Source: Gammaproteobacteria bacterium (lineage in GTDB: Bacteria; Pseudomonadota; Gammaproteobacteria; SZUA-229). Taken from it: a stretch of 64,000 bases of DNA. Location: assembly GCA_013041745.1 (NCBI GenBank), contig JABDRN010000026.1, positions 96,051 to 160,050 of the forward strand, in the 5' to 3' direction. Position numbers and translations under genes: made by a program. Numbering within the stretch: position 1 is the first letter of the stretch; the number at the start of each line of letters is the position of its first letter. This document shows positions 52,473 to 63,429 of this stretch, piece after piece. The notes under the pieces are model-generated. The model worked only from the letters and a program-made list of their open reading frames with translations, searched no databases and was not told where the DNA came from.

Positions 52473-53768
52473 ATGAAAAAACAGTTTAACTTACTTAGTG
52501 CTGCTATCGTGGCAGTACTTGCCAGCACACCAGCACAAGCGATTCAGTTTGACGGTTTTATGACTGCAGGTGCTTCAAAGATTGTTACTATCGAAGATGC
52601 TGACAAAGGCAATATCTATATCGGTGGTTTGGGTGATCGTGGTATTACTGAAGACCTTACCTTCGAAAAAGATACCCGTTTCGGCCTGCAGATCAGCTCT
52701 GACGTTTCCGATAATATGTCTGTAGTAGCGCAGTTACTCGGTCGTGGTGATAAGGGAAATTTCAACGCTATCGTCGAGTGGGCATATATCGATTATGAAT
52801 TCCATGAGACTACCAGTTTACATGTTGGTAAGATCAAACAGCCGGTTTACCTGGTCAACGATTACGTGGAAGTAGGTTATGCTTATCCATGGATTCGTCC
52901 GCCACAGGAAGTCTACCTGCTGAATAATCCGTTGAATACGGTAAATGGTATCGAGCTGTTGCTACAGTTCTCAGTCGGTCCGGGTACTTTATCGTTCCAG
53001 CCTTACCTGGGTTCTAACCGTGATGATATTCCCAATGGTGGTGGCGCTTACTTCGAGGCTGAGAATATCTATGGTATCGATATCAAATACTCAGGCCGTG
53101 GCTACTCGGTGCATGCCAGTAATTTCCAGTGTGATGTGACGGTAAGTGGTAATTCCTTTACACAGTCAGCAGCTTTACTTGATGGTCTTTTCGGACAGGC
53201 TGATAGCCAGGTGCAGGTTAACCTGGGTGGCAGTGAAGGTAAATGTAATGTAACTGCAGCTGGTTTCAATCTTGACCTGGCAAATGTGGTGGCTTATGCC
53301 GAATGGACCCAACGGACAACTGATCAAACATTATCGCAGGCATTTGGTGATACCGAAGCGTATTACGCGACGATCGGTTATCGTATCGGTAAATGGTTGC
53401 CACATATCACCTTTGCGTCAATTGACGGTGAGGCATCGACCGTAGGCTTAGCTACAGGACAGGGTGCAGCAGTACCTCTTGATTCTTCTACTGGACAGCC
53501 ATTCGCTGCACCGGATCCAAGAGCAGGTATTACAATAAACTTCCCTGTGCCTCAGCAAACTTCGATAACTGCCGGTCTTCGTTATGAAGTCAATGACAGT
53601 GCTGCATTGAAGTTCGAGTACCAGGTTGTTGATGTGGAGACTGATCCTGCAACCTTAGCAGAAGCTAATCAACAATTTAACTATGGTCTGTTTAACACGA
53701 ATTTCGATCAGCTTGGTCCACAGGATAATGTGGGTATCATGAGTGTTGCTCTGGATGTGATTTTCTAG
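52473..53768 (+). CDS. Porin-like outer membrane beta-barrel protein
   Basis: Signal peptide MKKQFNLLSAAIVAVLASTPAQA, alternating strand pattern, terminal Phe (SVALDVIF). Confidence 0.75.
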   Translation: MKKQFNLLSAAIVAVLASTPAQAIQFDGFMTAGASKIVTIEDADKGNIYIGGLGDRGITEDLTFEKDTRFGLQISSDVSDNMSVVAQLLGRGDKGNFNAIVEWAYIDYEFHETTSLHVGKIKQPVYLVNDYVEVGYAYPWIRPPQEVYLLNNPLNTVNGIELLLQFSVGPGTLSFQPYLGSNRDDIPNGGGAYFEAENIYGIDIKYSGRGYSVHASNFQCDVTVSGNSFTQSAALLDGLFGQADSQVQVNLGGSEGKCNVTAAGFNLDLANVVAYAEWTQRTTDQTLSQAFGDTEAYYATIGYRIGKWLPHITFASIDGEASTVGLATGQGAAVPLDSSTGQPFAAPDPRAGITINFPVPQQTSITAGLRYEVNDSAALKFEYQVVDVETDPATLAEANQQFNYGLFNTNFDQLGPQDNVGIMSVALDVIF

Positions 53769-53863
53769 GTAAAGACTCGCGAAGAGTTTAAGCCAGATAA
53801 TGTGAAACCAATATATTAGTTAATTGTCAAAAATCGCATCATAATTTAACTGGTTTAGTTTTT

Positions 53864-54790
53864 ATGAACATGAACAGCTACAATACAACGACTGCATATC
53901 AATCTAGCATTGCCGGCATTGCCTGCAATGCCAGGTTCATTGTGTTAATGCTATTAACATTGCTCCTGAGCATGCCGACGCTTTTGCATGCAGACGGCTT
54001 ATTTGATTTTCAGATGAAACTCGCGCAAAAAGGAAACGCAGAAGCCCAGTTTAAAGTGGGTGAGATGTATGAGACCGGCTTCGGTGTAAAAGAGGACAGG
54101 GCAGAAGCAGAGAGCTGGATAACAAAGGCTGCTGGACAGGGGCATGAGACGGCCGGATTTAAACTTCTGTTCTGGGATATAGAAAAAAATGGTGTCACCG
54201 ACGCAAATAAAGGAGAGTTAGATGAATTGCGTGCAAAAGCAAAAGGTGGAAATGCACAGGCGCAGTACTACGTGGGTAAGATGTATTCACGTGGTGTCGG
54301 TGAAAAAAGGAATTCAGCAAAGGCTTTAGAATGGTTGAACAAAGCAGCTTTGGTCGGTGTCCTCGAAGCGGAACGTGAAAGCACGATGGTTAGAGAGAAT
54401 CAGCAGCGCTGGGCTATGGAAAAAAAGCGTCAGGAAGAAAAGAAGCGTGCTGAGATGAGGGCTAAAAAAGAGAAAGAGCGGTTAGCAAAGCAGGAACAGC
54501 AACGAAAACTGCAGGCACAGAAAGAAGCTGAAGCAAAAGCGCGTGCTGATGAGATGGCAAAGCAGAACAAGGCCGCCACTGCGGCACGAGAGAAAGCAAA
54601 TAAGCAGGCGGCTGAGAAGGCCAGGAAAGAGCAGTTGTTAGCTCAGCAACAGGCGGAAGCAAAGCGCAGAGAGGCAGAGAAACAGGCGCTGATCAAGAAG
54701 CGCGAGACTGAACAGAAGAAGCGTAAGGCACAGTTCGAGTCGGATCCCTGCAGTGGCAAATCAGCAAGGTTCCTGTCAACCTGTAAGTAG
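53864..54790 (+). CDS. SEL1-repeat protein with long charged coiled-coil C-terminus
   Basis: AQFKVGEMYETGFGVKEDRAEAESWITKAA, AQYYVGKMYSRGVGEKRNSAKALEWLNKAA, then K/E/A/Q-rich helix. Confidence 0.85.
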   Translation: MNMNSYNTTTAYQSSIAGIACNARFIVLMLLTLLLSMPTLLHADGLFDFQMKLAQKGNAEAQFKVGEMYETGFGVKEDRAEAESWITKAAGQGHETAGFKLLFWDIEKNGVTDANKGELDELRAKAKGGNAQAQYYVGKMYSRGVGEKRNSAKALEWLNKAALVGVLEAERESTMVRENQQRWAMEKKRQEEKKRAEMRAKKEKERLAKQEQQRKLQAQKEAEAKARADEMAKQNKAATAAREKANKQAAEKARKEQLLAQQQAEAKRREAEKQALIKKRETEQKKRKAQFESDPCSGKSARFLSTCK

Positions 54791-54810
54791 ACTCTACCAA
54801 CGACTAATAT

Positions 54811-54845
54811 AAAAAAGCAGGATGAGAAATTATCCTGCTTTTTTT
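54811..54845. terminator. Rho-independent terminator
   Basis: AAAAAAGCAGGAT-gagaaatt-ATCCTGCTTTTTTT. Confidence 0.92.
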
Positions 54846-54947
54846 ATGCGCGTTATATTTGTCGTAGAATTTATCAACTATCGCTGAGATAGTTGTCAGA
54901 AAAGAGGTATAATTTCTGCATTATTAATCGTTGTGTTACTCATTTAG

Positions 54948-57302
54948 ATGTCCTCTGACAAATCAAGTCCCCGCTCACAAAAAAAACGTAAGACTAAGGT
55001 TTCAACCAAAGCAAAAGCGAGAAAACGTCCTGCAAAGAAGCAACTGAGGAAAACAAAGGCACGTTTTCTAAAGCGCACCACGGTCATCCCTCTACTACTG
55101 ATTTCCCTGGTTCTTTTTCTTGGCTACCTGTTTTATCTTGATCAACGTATCACTGAGCGATTCGAAGGCAGGATATGGCAGTTGCCCGCACATGTCTATG
55201 CACGGCCGCTGGAACTTTACGTTGGCAAGTACATTTCAAAAGAACAGATAATGTTCGAGCTTGATTACCTCAATTATCAGAAAGTTGAAGACTTGCCGCA
55301 GCGCCCTGCACAATATCGTAACTGGAAGGATGTCTTTGAGATTAAAACACGCGATTTTATTTTCTGGGATGGTGAAGAGGATAGCCATACCATCAGGGTA
55401 ACGATAAAAGATAATAAGGTCACCGAACTAATTAATCTATACACGACACAAGGTGTTGACCTGGTGCGTTTTGATGCGGGATACCTGACAGGGATATTCC
55501 CATCACATTCACAGGACAGGGTTTTACTTAAACTTGATGATGTGCCTGATATATTTATCAAGATGCTGTTATTGATCGAGGACAGGCGTTTCTTCACACA
55601 CTGGGGTGTTGATCCGCTATCCATCGGTCGTGCACTGTTGGTCAATATCACCTCCGGCAGAACGGTACAGGGTGGCAGTACCCTGACTCAGCAGCTGGTG
55701 AAAAACCTGTTTCTTACCCAGGACAAGACCATCGTCAGAAAGATCAATGAAGCTTTCATGTCTTTATTGCTGGAGTTGCATTATGACAAGATGCTTATTC
55801 TGGAGACTTACATCAACGAGATATACCTCGGCCAGGACGGTCGTCGTGCTATCCATGGTTTTGGTCTTGCCAGTGAGTTTTATTTTGGCAAAGCGCTGAA
55901 ACAGTTGTCTATCGACGAGATGGCGGTACTGGTCGGTATCGTCAAAGGCGCCTCATATTATAATCCCAAGAGGAACCCGGACCATGCGCGAGAAAGACGC
56001 GATATCGTATTAACCACGATGCAGCAGGTCGAACTGATAACGCAGCGCCAGAAAGAGAAGTTATCAAGTAAAGCGGTAATGACGGTAAAACATGCCAGCT
56101 CTGGCCTGTATCCGGCATTCATCGATATGGTGAAATTGCAGCTGCAACAGGATTACCAGGCTGATGATCTGCAATCGGAAGGCCTGCGTGTATTCACTAC
56201 CCTGGATCCTTATATTCAGTTCAATACCGAACAGGCTATCGTCAATACCCTGCCATGGCTGTCTAAAAATGAAGAGCTGCAGGCGGCTGCGGTTGTGGTC
56301 TCACCATCTAACGGTGATGTACTGGCCGTAGTGGGTGGGCGTAAACCATCTTACAAAGGCTTTAACCGTGCCTTGAACGCGGAACGCCAGATCGGCTCGC
56401 TGATAAAACCTGTTATCTACCTGGCAGCATTACAGGACCCATCAAGGTATACACTATCGAGTATTCTTGATGATTCTGAGTTTTCCTATCAGGCACCTGG
56501 TCAGCCTGACTGGCAGCCGCAGAACTATGATAAAGAATATCATGGCGAGGTGACACTATATGAGGCGCTGCTCAAATCTCATAATATACCAGCCGTGCGT
56601 ACGGGTATAGACATAGGTCTTGATAATGTCATCGATACGCTTGCTGCCCTGGGTAGTAAGAAGTCAGTTTCAGCGCTGCCATCGATCACGCTCGGTGCCA
56701 TCGATATGTCCCCGGTGGAAGTAGCTACTGTCTATCAAAGTTTTTCAGCCAATGGTTTTCACAGCCCTCTACGAAGCGTGCATGCGGTTCTTGATAAAGA
56801 CAGGCAACCACTGGAGAGATACTCTCTGGAGGTCGATAACAAGGTGAAGCCCGAAGCGATCGCACTGGTGAATTCGGCCATGATCGATGTCACAAAATAT
56901 GGTACGGCTAAACGTTTATCTGACAGCCTGAGTATTCAGGTCGCGGGTAAGACGGGTACCTCGGATGATCTTAGAGACAGCTGGTTTGCCGGTTTTTCCG
57001 GAGACGTTATGGCCGTGGTCTGGACCGGCTATGATGATAACCGTCCGACTACACTGACCGGTTCCAGCGGTGCCATGAAGATATGGAAAAACCTGTTCAA
57101 AGAGGTTGCTTATAAATCCTATCGTGTACCTGAGGCTCCAGGCCTGGTTCGTAGCTGGGTCAGCGCCAAAGATGGCCTGTTGACCGGGAAAGATTGTGAA
57201 AATGCTGTAGAATTGCTCTTTATCGAGGGTTCTCAGCCGCAGCAGAAGGGTGATTGTGCAGCTGGCTCCAGTGGAAACTGGTTTTTGGATCTGTTTAACT
57301 GA
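54948..57302 (+). CDS. mrcB: Penicillin-binding protein 1B
   Basis: GT51 EDRRFFTHWGVDPLSIGRAL, QGGSTLTQQLVKNL; transpeptidase KTGTSDD. Confidence 0.95.
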   Translation: MSSDKSSPRSQKKRKTKVSTKAKARKRPAKKQLRKTKARFLKRTTVIPLLLISLVLFLGYLFYLDQRITERFEGRIWQLPAHVYARPLELYVGKYISKEQIMFELDYLNYQKVEDLPQRPAQYRNWKDVFEIKTRDFIFWDGEEDSHTIRVTIKDNKVTELINLYTTQGVDLVRFDAGYLTGIFPSHSQDRVLLKLDDVPDIFIKMLLLIEDRRFFTHWGVDPLSIGRALLVNITSGRTVQGGSTLTQQLVKNLFLTQDKTIVRKINEAFMSLLLELHYDKMLILETYINEIYLGQDGRRAIHGFGLASEFYFGKALKQLSIDEMAVLVGIVKGASYYNPKRNPDHARERRDIVLTTMQQVELITQRQKEKLSSKAVMTVKHASSGLYPAFIDMVKLQLQQDYQADDLQSEGLRVFTTLDPYIQFNTEQAIVNTLPWLSKNEELQAAAVVVSPSNGDVLAVVGGRKPSYKGFNRALNAERQIGSLIKPVIYLAALQDPSRYTLSSILDDSEFSYQAPGQPDWQPQNYDKEYHGEVTLYEALLKSHNIPAVRTGIDIGLDNVIDTLAALGSKKSVSALPSITLGAIDMSPVEVATVYQSFSANGFHSPLRSVHAVLDKDRQPLERYSLEVDNKVKPEAIALVNSAMIDVTKYGTAKRLSDSLSIQVAGKTGTSDDLRDSWFAGFSGDVMAVVWTGYDDNRPTTLTGSSGAMKIWKNLFKEVAYKSYRVPEAPGLVRSWVSAKDGLLTGKDCENAVELLFIEGSQPQQKGDCAAGSSGNWFLDLFN

Positions 57303-57324
57303 TATCAGGCGAGTGCAATAATCC

Positions 57325-57804
57325 ATGTCCCATCTTTTTCGACTTTTCAGCAGTATATTTTTACTCTTATTACTGGTCTCCTGTGCGTCGACTGAAAAAC
57401 ATTCTATAACTGAAGATGCTGCTGTGGCTACCGGTAACTATCGATATCAGGCCTGGCGACTGGATAACTCAGGTCAGTTCGAAGCAATCAATGTCCTGCT
57501 TGATGAAGCGGATCTGTTGATCGAAAACCAGTCTTATGACGCAGCGGTTGATAAGATCGAGCGTGCGCTGCGAATAAAACCTGAATATGCGCCTGCCTGG
57601 AGCAGGTTGTCATGGCTGGCATTACAGACGGACTCACCAAAACGATCAGTGCAGATGGCCAAGCGCAGTAACAGTCTTGCATTCTCAGACCCTGAATTAC
57701 AGTCTCTGAACTGGTCATTTATCCGTGAAGCGAGCGAGATGCTGAACGACGTGGAAGCGTACCAGCGTGCTAATCAGAAAATCGAATCTTTAAATGCGTT
57801 TTAG
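57325..57804 (+). CDS. TPR lipoprotein
   Basis: Lipobox LLLVSCAS, TPR-like repeats. Confidence 0.7.
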   Translation: MSHLFRLFSSIFLLLLLVSCASTEKHSITEDAAVATGNYRYQAWRLDNSGQFEAINVLLDEADLLIENQSYDAAVDKIERALRIKPEYAPAWSRLSWLALQTDSPKRSVQMAKRSNSLAFSDPELQSLNWSFIREASEMLNDVEAYQRANQKIESLNAF

Positions 57805-57820
57805 TCCCAGTCAATAAATT

Positions 57821-59788
57821 ATGCAGCGTGCATCAGAATACCTGGGCCAGGACGGCCCTTTTTGTGAACAGATACCCGGCTACCAGGTTAGGCAGAACCA
57901 GCTGGTGTTATGTGACGCCATCGAAGATGCTCTGCAGAGCGGTCAGGTGCTGGCGGCGGAAGCCGGTACTGGCATCGGTAAAACATTTGCTTACCTCGTG
58001 CCTTCATTGCTTGCCGGCAAAAAAGTGATCATCTCCACCGGTACGCGACATCTGCAGGACCAGTTGTTCCATACTGATTTACCGCGAGTCATCAAAGCAC
58101 TATCTATACAGTCAACACCTGCACTGCTGAAGGGCCGCAGCAATTATCTCTGTCTTCACCGCCTGACCATGGCGCCACACCTGGGTTTTATCAACCGTGA
58201 ATCACGCGCCAGCCTCGCCGAAGTTGAAGAGTGGTCGAAACTTACACAGTCAGGTGATATTTCAGAACTGAAAACGGTAGCGGAAGACTCTTATATCTGG
58301 CCGATGGTAACATCGACCGCTGATAACTGCCTGGGCAGCGAGTGTGACAAGTGGGACAGCTGCTTTATCGTCAATGCCAGGAAGAATGCCCAGGCAGCCG
58401 ATGTCGTGGTCATCAATCACCACCTGTTGCTGGCAGATATGACCTTGAAGAACGAGGGTTTCGCCGAACTGTTACCCGAGGCAGACGCTTTCATCATCGA
58501 TGAAGCACACCAGCTATATGATGTTGCTGCACGCTTCTTCGGTAATGTTGTCAGCAGCCGTCAACTGATCTCGTTAGCGCGTGACAGCATAGCAGAGCAG
58601 GTTAACGAGGCTTCTGATATGGCAGAGTTGCGTGACTATGCTGAAGAGCTCGAAAGATCAGCACGTGACTTCAGGATAACGCTAGGAGACAGTGGTCTGC
58701 GCGAGACCTGGTTGAAGGTACAGAATAAACCATCAGTAAAACAGTCGTTAGATAATCTCGAAAACACTTTAAAAGACCTGCTAGCCGTGCTCGAACTTGC
58801 CGCTGAACGCAGCAGGGGGCTGGAACAATGTTACGAACGTGCTCAGGGTCTGATGGCCCGTCTGAAAGTGTTTCGTGCCAATACGAATGATCCCGAGACG
58901 GGTTATGATGAAGCGGATGAGGATCGTTCGGTGTTGTGGTATGAGACCTATACTAAAAGTTTTATGCTGCATGCGACGCCGATCGATGTTGCTTTAATTT
59001 TTCGTAAGCATACCGATAACTTTTCAAAGACATGGCTGTTTACTTCTGCGACCCTGCAGGTCAATAAGAAGTTTGATCATTTCGCACATAACATCGGGCT
59101 GGAAAAATACAGCAGCGGGGTCTGGGACAGTCCGTTCGACTATCAACAACAGAGCCTGTTATATCTGCCTGAAGGCTTGCCGCAACCCTCAGAACCGTCA
59201 TATACCACGGCATTGATGGAGGCTGCAATACCGGTCCTCAATGCCAGCCGGGGCAGGGCATTTTTATTGTTCACCAGTTATTATGCCATGCATAAAGCCT
59301 ACGACTATCTGAAACAGAGGCTGCCTTTCGAGCTGCTGATGCAGGGTGATCTGCCAAAGCATCAGCTTCTGGAAAAATTTCGTGAGACCGACAATGCTAT
59401 CTTGCTCGGTACCTCGAGCTTCTGGGAAGGTGTCGACGTACGTGGTGAGAGTCTGAGCTGTGTCATCATCGACAAGCTGCCTTTTGCCTCACCGGGTGAT
59501 CCCGTGATGCAGGCCCGTATCGATGCGATCAAGCGAAGCGGCGGTCAGCCATTTATGGAGTTCCAGGTGCCGCAGGCAGTGATCGCGCTGAAGCAGGGCG
59601 TCGGCCGACTGATCCGCGATGTCAATGATTCGGGTGTAGTGATGATCGGCGACCCGCGACTCAAACAGAAAACCTATGGCAGGATATTCCTGAATAGTTT
59701 ACCGTCGATGCCGCAGACATCAGACATAAAAGACATCGAAACTTTTTTCAGTGCGCGTGTAACGCCCGGGATACCGGAGGCGGTATGA
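57821..59788 (+). CDS. DinG/YoaA-type ATP-dependent DNA helicase
   Basis: AEAGTGIGKTFAYLVP, Fe-S Cys set (NYLC..NCLGSECDKWDSC), DEAH, QGVGRLIRD. Confidence 0.93.
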   Translation: MQRASEYLGQDGPFCEQIPGYQVRQNQLVLCDAIEDALQSGQVLAAEAGTGIGKTFAYLVPSLLAGKKVIISTGTRHLQDQLFHTDLPRVIKALSIQSTPALLKGRSNYLCLHRLTMAPHLGFINRESRASLAEVEEWSKLTQSGDISELKTVAEDSYIWPMVTSTADNCLGSECDKWDSCFIVNARKNAQAADVVVINHHLLLADMTLKNEGFAELLPEADAFIIDEAHQLYDVAARFFGNVVSSRQLISLARDSIAEQVNEASDMAELRDYAEELERSARDFRITLGDSGLRETWLKVQNKPSVKQSLDNLENTLKDLLAVLELAAERSRGLEQCYERAQGLMARLKVFRANTNDPETGYDEADEDRSVLWYETYTKSFMLHATPIDVALIFRKHTDNFSKTWLFTSATLQVNKKFDHFAHNIGLEKYSSGVWDSPFDYQQQSLLYLPEGLPQPSEPSYTTALMEAAIPVLNASRGRAFLLFTSYYAMHKAYDYLKQRLPFELLMQGDLPKHQLLEKFRETDNAILLGTSSFWEGVDVRGESLSCVIIDKLPFASPGDPVMQARIDAIKRSGGQPFMEFQVPQAVIALKQGVGRLIRDVNDSGVVMIGDPRLKQKTYGRIFLNSLPSMPQTSDIKDIETFFSARVTPGIPEAV

Positions 59789-60501
59789 AGATCCTTGCCA
59801 TCGATACAGCGACAGAAGCCTGTTCCGCCGCATTGTATATAGAAGGTGCGCCTGATGAAGGCATCACCTCAGAATATCAGCTGGCTCCACGCGAGCATAG
59901 CCGGCTTATTCTAAAGATGATCGATCGATTATTATCGCAGGCTGAGATGACGGTAAACGAGCTCGACGCGATCGCTTTTGGTCGTGGTCCGGGTTCATTC
60001 ATGGGGCTGAGGATAGCTGCCGGCGTAGTGCAGGGGATCGCTTTTGCGCATGATATTCCAGTCATACCGGTATCGACCCTGAAAGCGATAGCGCAACGCG
60101 CTCATGAGCTGACAGGAAAAGAGCATGTACTGGCCGCGATCGATGCCCGTATGGACGAGGTTTACTGGGCCAGCTATTCATTGACAGCCAAGCAATGGTC
60201 GCTGAACGGGGAGGAGCGGGTTGTCTCACCGGATAAACTGCACCTGGCCGAGATATTATCCGGTCAGGAAAAAAACTGGGTAGCTGCCGGCACGGGCTGG
60301 GCCAGCTACGCTGACAGGCTGTTGCGGGATGCCGACCTGGAGCTGTTGACCAGGCTGGATGACTGTTTCCCCAGTGCCGAAGTCATCGCCTGGCTGGCTA
60401 TCGAGGAGCTGAAAGCCGGTAATACCGTGCCGGCAGCTGAAGCCATACCGGTATATCTGCGAAATGATGTCGCTAAAAAGCCAAAACCATTCGTGTTCTA
60501 G
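59785..60501 (+). CDS. tsaB: tRNA threonylcarbamoyladenosine biosynthesis protein TsaB
   Basis: KILAIDTATEACSAALY, FGRGPGSFMGLRIAAGVVQGIA. Confidence 0.95.
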   Translation: MKILAIDTATEACSAALYIEGAPDEGITSEYQLAPREHSRLILKMIDRLLSQAEMTVNELDAIAFGRGPGSFMGLRIAAGVVQGIAFAHDIPVIPVSTLKAIAQRAHELTGKEHVLAAIDARMDEVYWASYSLTAKQWSLNGEERVVSPDKLHLAEILSGQEKNWVAAGTGWASYADRLLRDADLELLTRLDDCFPSAEVIAWLAIEELKAGNTVPAAEAIPVYLRNDVAKKPKPFVF

Positions 60502-60595
60502 AATATCTAATTAAATCAACACAACAGATGAATCCGGAGGCATAGTCAGGTATCATGCCTGCTCGCCATAATCAGCTTTAAAAGTATAGTTTTCG

Positions 60596-61694
60596 ATGAT
60601 AGAGATTAACCCGATAACCAATCAGATCAATGACCTGCGAGAGCGTACCGATTCGCTTAGGGGGTATCTTTGACTTCGATCGCCGAAAAGAAGAGCTAGA
60701 AGAAGTCAATCGCGAGCTTGAACAACCCGGTATCTGGGATGATCCTGAGAATGCACAGAAACTCGGGCAGGAACGATCCCGGCTTGAGAAGATCGTTGTT
60801 ACCATCGAGGAACTGGATAACGGTCTAAACGATGCCGAAGAATTGCTGGAGATGTCTGTCGAAGAAGGCGATGAGGACAGCATCAACAGCATCATCGATG
60901 ATCTGAAGCTGCTCGAGAGCAATGTCGTCGACCTGGAGTTTCGCCGGATGTTTTCTGGTGAGATGGACGATTGCAATGCGTTCGTTGATATCCAGTCGGG
61001 TTCTGGCGGTACCGAGGCACAGGACTGGGCAGAGATGCTGCTGCGTATGTATCTGCGCTGGGGTGAAGCCCACGGTTTTAAAACCGAACTGATGGAAGTG
61101 TCTCCGGGCGATGTTGCCGGTATCAAGAGTGCCACTATCAACATCTCTGGCGACTATGTATTTGGCCGCTTGCGTACAGAGACGGGTGTTCATCGCCTGG
61201 TGCGAAAATCACCGTTCGATTCGGGTAACCGCAGGCATACCTCTTTTGCTGCAGTATTCGTTTCACCGGAGATCGATGATGATATCGAGATAGATATCAA
61301 TCCTGCTGATCTGCGTATCGACGTGTACCGTGCCAGCGGCGCGGGTGGCCAGCATGTGAACAAGACAGAGTCAGCAGTGCGTATCACTCATCTACCGACG
61401 AACGTGGTGGTACAGTGTCAGAGTGGCCGTTCGCAGCACAAGAATAAAGAAGCGGCCATGAAGCAGCTGAAAGCGAGGCTGTACGAACGTGAGGTGCAGT
61501 TACGCAACGCCGATCAGCAGGCACTGGAAGAGACAAAGTCGGATATCGGCTGGGGCAGCCAGATACGTTCATATGTATTAGACCAGTCGCGTATCAAGGA
61601 TCTGCGAACCAATGTCGAAACCGGCAATACCCAGGCAGTACTGGATGGTGATCTCGATCAGTTTATCGAAGCTAGCCTGAAGAGCGGGCTTTAA
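60596..61694 (+). CDS. prfB: Peptide chain release factor 2, join(60596..60670,60672..61694) by +1 frameshift
   Basis: CTT AGG GGG TAT CTT TGA C with in-frame TGA 60671-60673; GGQ motif [17 protein letters not shown]. Confidence 0.96.
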
Positions 61695-61697
61695 AGC

Positions 61698-61733
61698 AGT
61701 TAATAGTTAATAACGAATAGTGAATAGTTAAAG
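61698..61733. repeat. Short AGTGAAT-type repeat (reverse orientation of the 151-217 heptamer)
   Basis: gttaatagttaataacgaatagtgaatagttaaaga resembles aattaatagtgaatagttaaaaa at 79-101. Confidence 0.6.
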
Positions 61734-61749
61734 ACAGCTACTAATACAT

Positions 61750-61821
61750 TGTCATCTTGAGCGTTAGTGAAAGATCTTAGCTACTGAACAGATAAGATTT
61801 CTCCCGCTGGTCGAGATGACA
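61750..61821. repeat. 72-bp imperfect palindrome, miniature dispersed element
   Basis: TGTCATCTTGAGC...AAAGATCTT / AAGATTT...CGAGATGACA. Confidence 0.75.
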
Positions 61822-61854
61822 GCACATATTAAATACTAAATATATAGAAACATC

Positions 61855-63405
61855 ATGAGCACAGACAAGCAGAAAGAAGAGACACCGATCTCGGCAGAAG
61901 ACGAGAACAAACTGATCGCGCAGCGCCGTGAAAAACTGGCTGCGCTGCGTACCGCTGCCAGTGAAAATGGCGGAACGGCGTTTCCAAATACCTTCAGGCG
62001 TGACGCGCTTGCCGGTGAGCTGCTCGAGCATTACCAGGATAAGACAAAAGAAGAACTGGAAGAATTAAACTTTCGGGTAGCCGTCGGTGGCCGTATGATG
62101 GCGAAGCGCATCATGGGTAAAGCCAGTTTCTCCCAGCTGCAGGACATGTCTGGACGTATACAGCTGTTCGTTCAACGCGACAGCCTGCCGGAAGGCGTGT
62201 ACAACGAAGGCTTTAAAAAATGGGATATCGGCGACATCATCGGCGCCAGTGGTGTGCTGTTCAAAACGAAAACAGACGAACTGTCGATCAAGGTCGATGA
62301 TATCCAGCTGCTGACAAAATCCCTGCGCCCGTTACCGGACAAGTTTCACGGTCTCTCGGATACCGAGATCCGCTACCGCCAGCGTTACGTCGATCTGATC
62401 ATGAACCAGGAAGTAAAGCAGAACTTTTACCTGCGTTCTCAGATCATCAAATTCATCCGCGATTATTTTGATACCCGCGGCTATGTCGAAGTCGAAACAC
62501 CGATGATGCAGGTGATACCGGGCGGTGCTACTGCGCGCCCATTCGAAACTTTCCATAATGCGCTCAGCCTGCCAATGTTCCTGCGTATCGCGCCGGAGTT
62601 ATACCTGAAGCGTCTCGTCGTCGGTGGTGTCGAGCGTGTCTACGAGATCAACCGCAACTTCAGAAACGAAGGTGTATCGACCAGGCATAATCCTGAGTTC
62701 ACCATGCTGGAGTTTTACCAGGCGTATGCTGATTACAACGACCTGATGGATATCACCGAAGACCTGCTAAGACAGATCGCGACAAACCTGCTGGGCACTA
62801 CCGATGTGACCAGTGAAGGTAATACTTATGATTTCGGCAGCCCGTTTGCCCGGCTCTCTGTATTCGATTCGATACTGCAGTTTAATCCAGAGATCTCGGC
62901 AGAACAGCTATTAGATCTGGACGACGCCCGAGAACTCGCTAAAGGTCTCGGTGTTACATTAAAAGACAGCTATGGCCTCGGTAAAGTGCAGATCGAGATA
63001 TTTGAAAAGACCGTTGAGCACCGCCTGATGGATCCAACATTCATCACCGAATATCCGACCGAAGTCTCACCGCTGGCACGACGCAACGATGACAATCCGT
63101 TCGTCACCGACCGTTTCGAGTTCTTCGTCGGCGGCCGCGAGATCGCCAATGGCTTCTCCGAGTTAAACGATGCCGAAGACCAGGCAGAACGTTTCAAACA
63201 GCAGGTCGCAGAAAAAGATGCCGGTGATCATGAGGCCATGCACTTCGATGCTGATTACGTGCGTGCACTCGAGTTCGGCTTACCGCCGACGGCAGGTGAG
63301 GGCATCGGTATTGATCGACTGGTGATGCTGCTGACTGACTCGCCATCGATCCGTGATGTTATCCTGTTCCCGCACATGCGAGTAGAAGCTGACCAGACGG
63401 AATAA
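61855..63405 (+). CDS. lysS: Lysyl-tRNA synthetase
   Basis: [53 protein letters not shown]. Confidence 0.98.
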   Translation: MSTDKQKEETPISAEDENKLIAQRREKLAALRTAASENGGTAFPNTFRRDALAGELLEHYQDKTKEELEELNFRVAVGGRMMAKRIMGKASFSQLQDMSGRIQLFVQRDSLPEGVYNEGFKKWDIGDIIGASGVLFKTKTDELSIKVDDIQLLTKSLRPLPDKFHGLSDTEIRYRQRYVDLIMNQEVKQNFYLRSQIIKFIRDYFDTRGYVEVETPMMQVIPGGATARPFETFHNALSLPMFLRIAPELYLKRLVVGGVERVYEINRNFRNEGVSTRHNPEFTMLEFYQAYADYNDLMDITEDLLRQIATNLLGTTDVTSEGNTYDFGSPFARLSVFDSILQFNPEISAEQLLDLDDARELAKGLGVTLKDSYGLGKVQIEIFEKTVEHRLMDPTFITEYPTEVSPLARRNDDNPFVTDRFEFFVGGREIANGFSELNDAEDQAERFKQQVAEKDAGDHEAMHFDADYVRALEFGLPPTAGEGIGIDRLVMLLTDSPSIRDVILFPHMRVEADQTE

Positions 63406-63429
63406 GGCATTGCCTTAATATTTCAGGCA

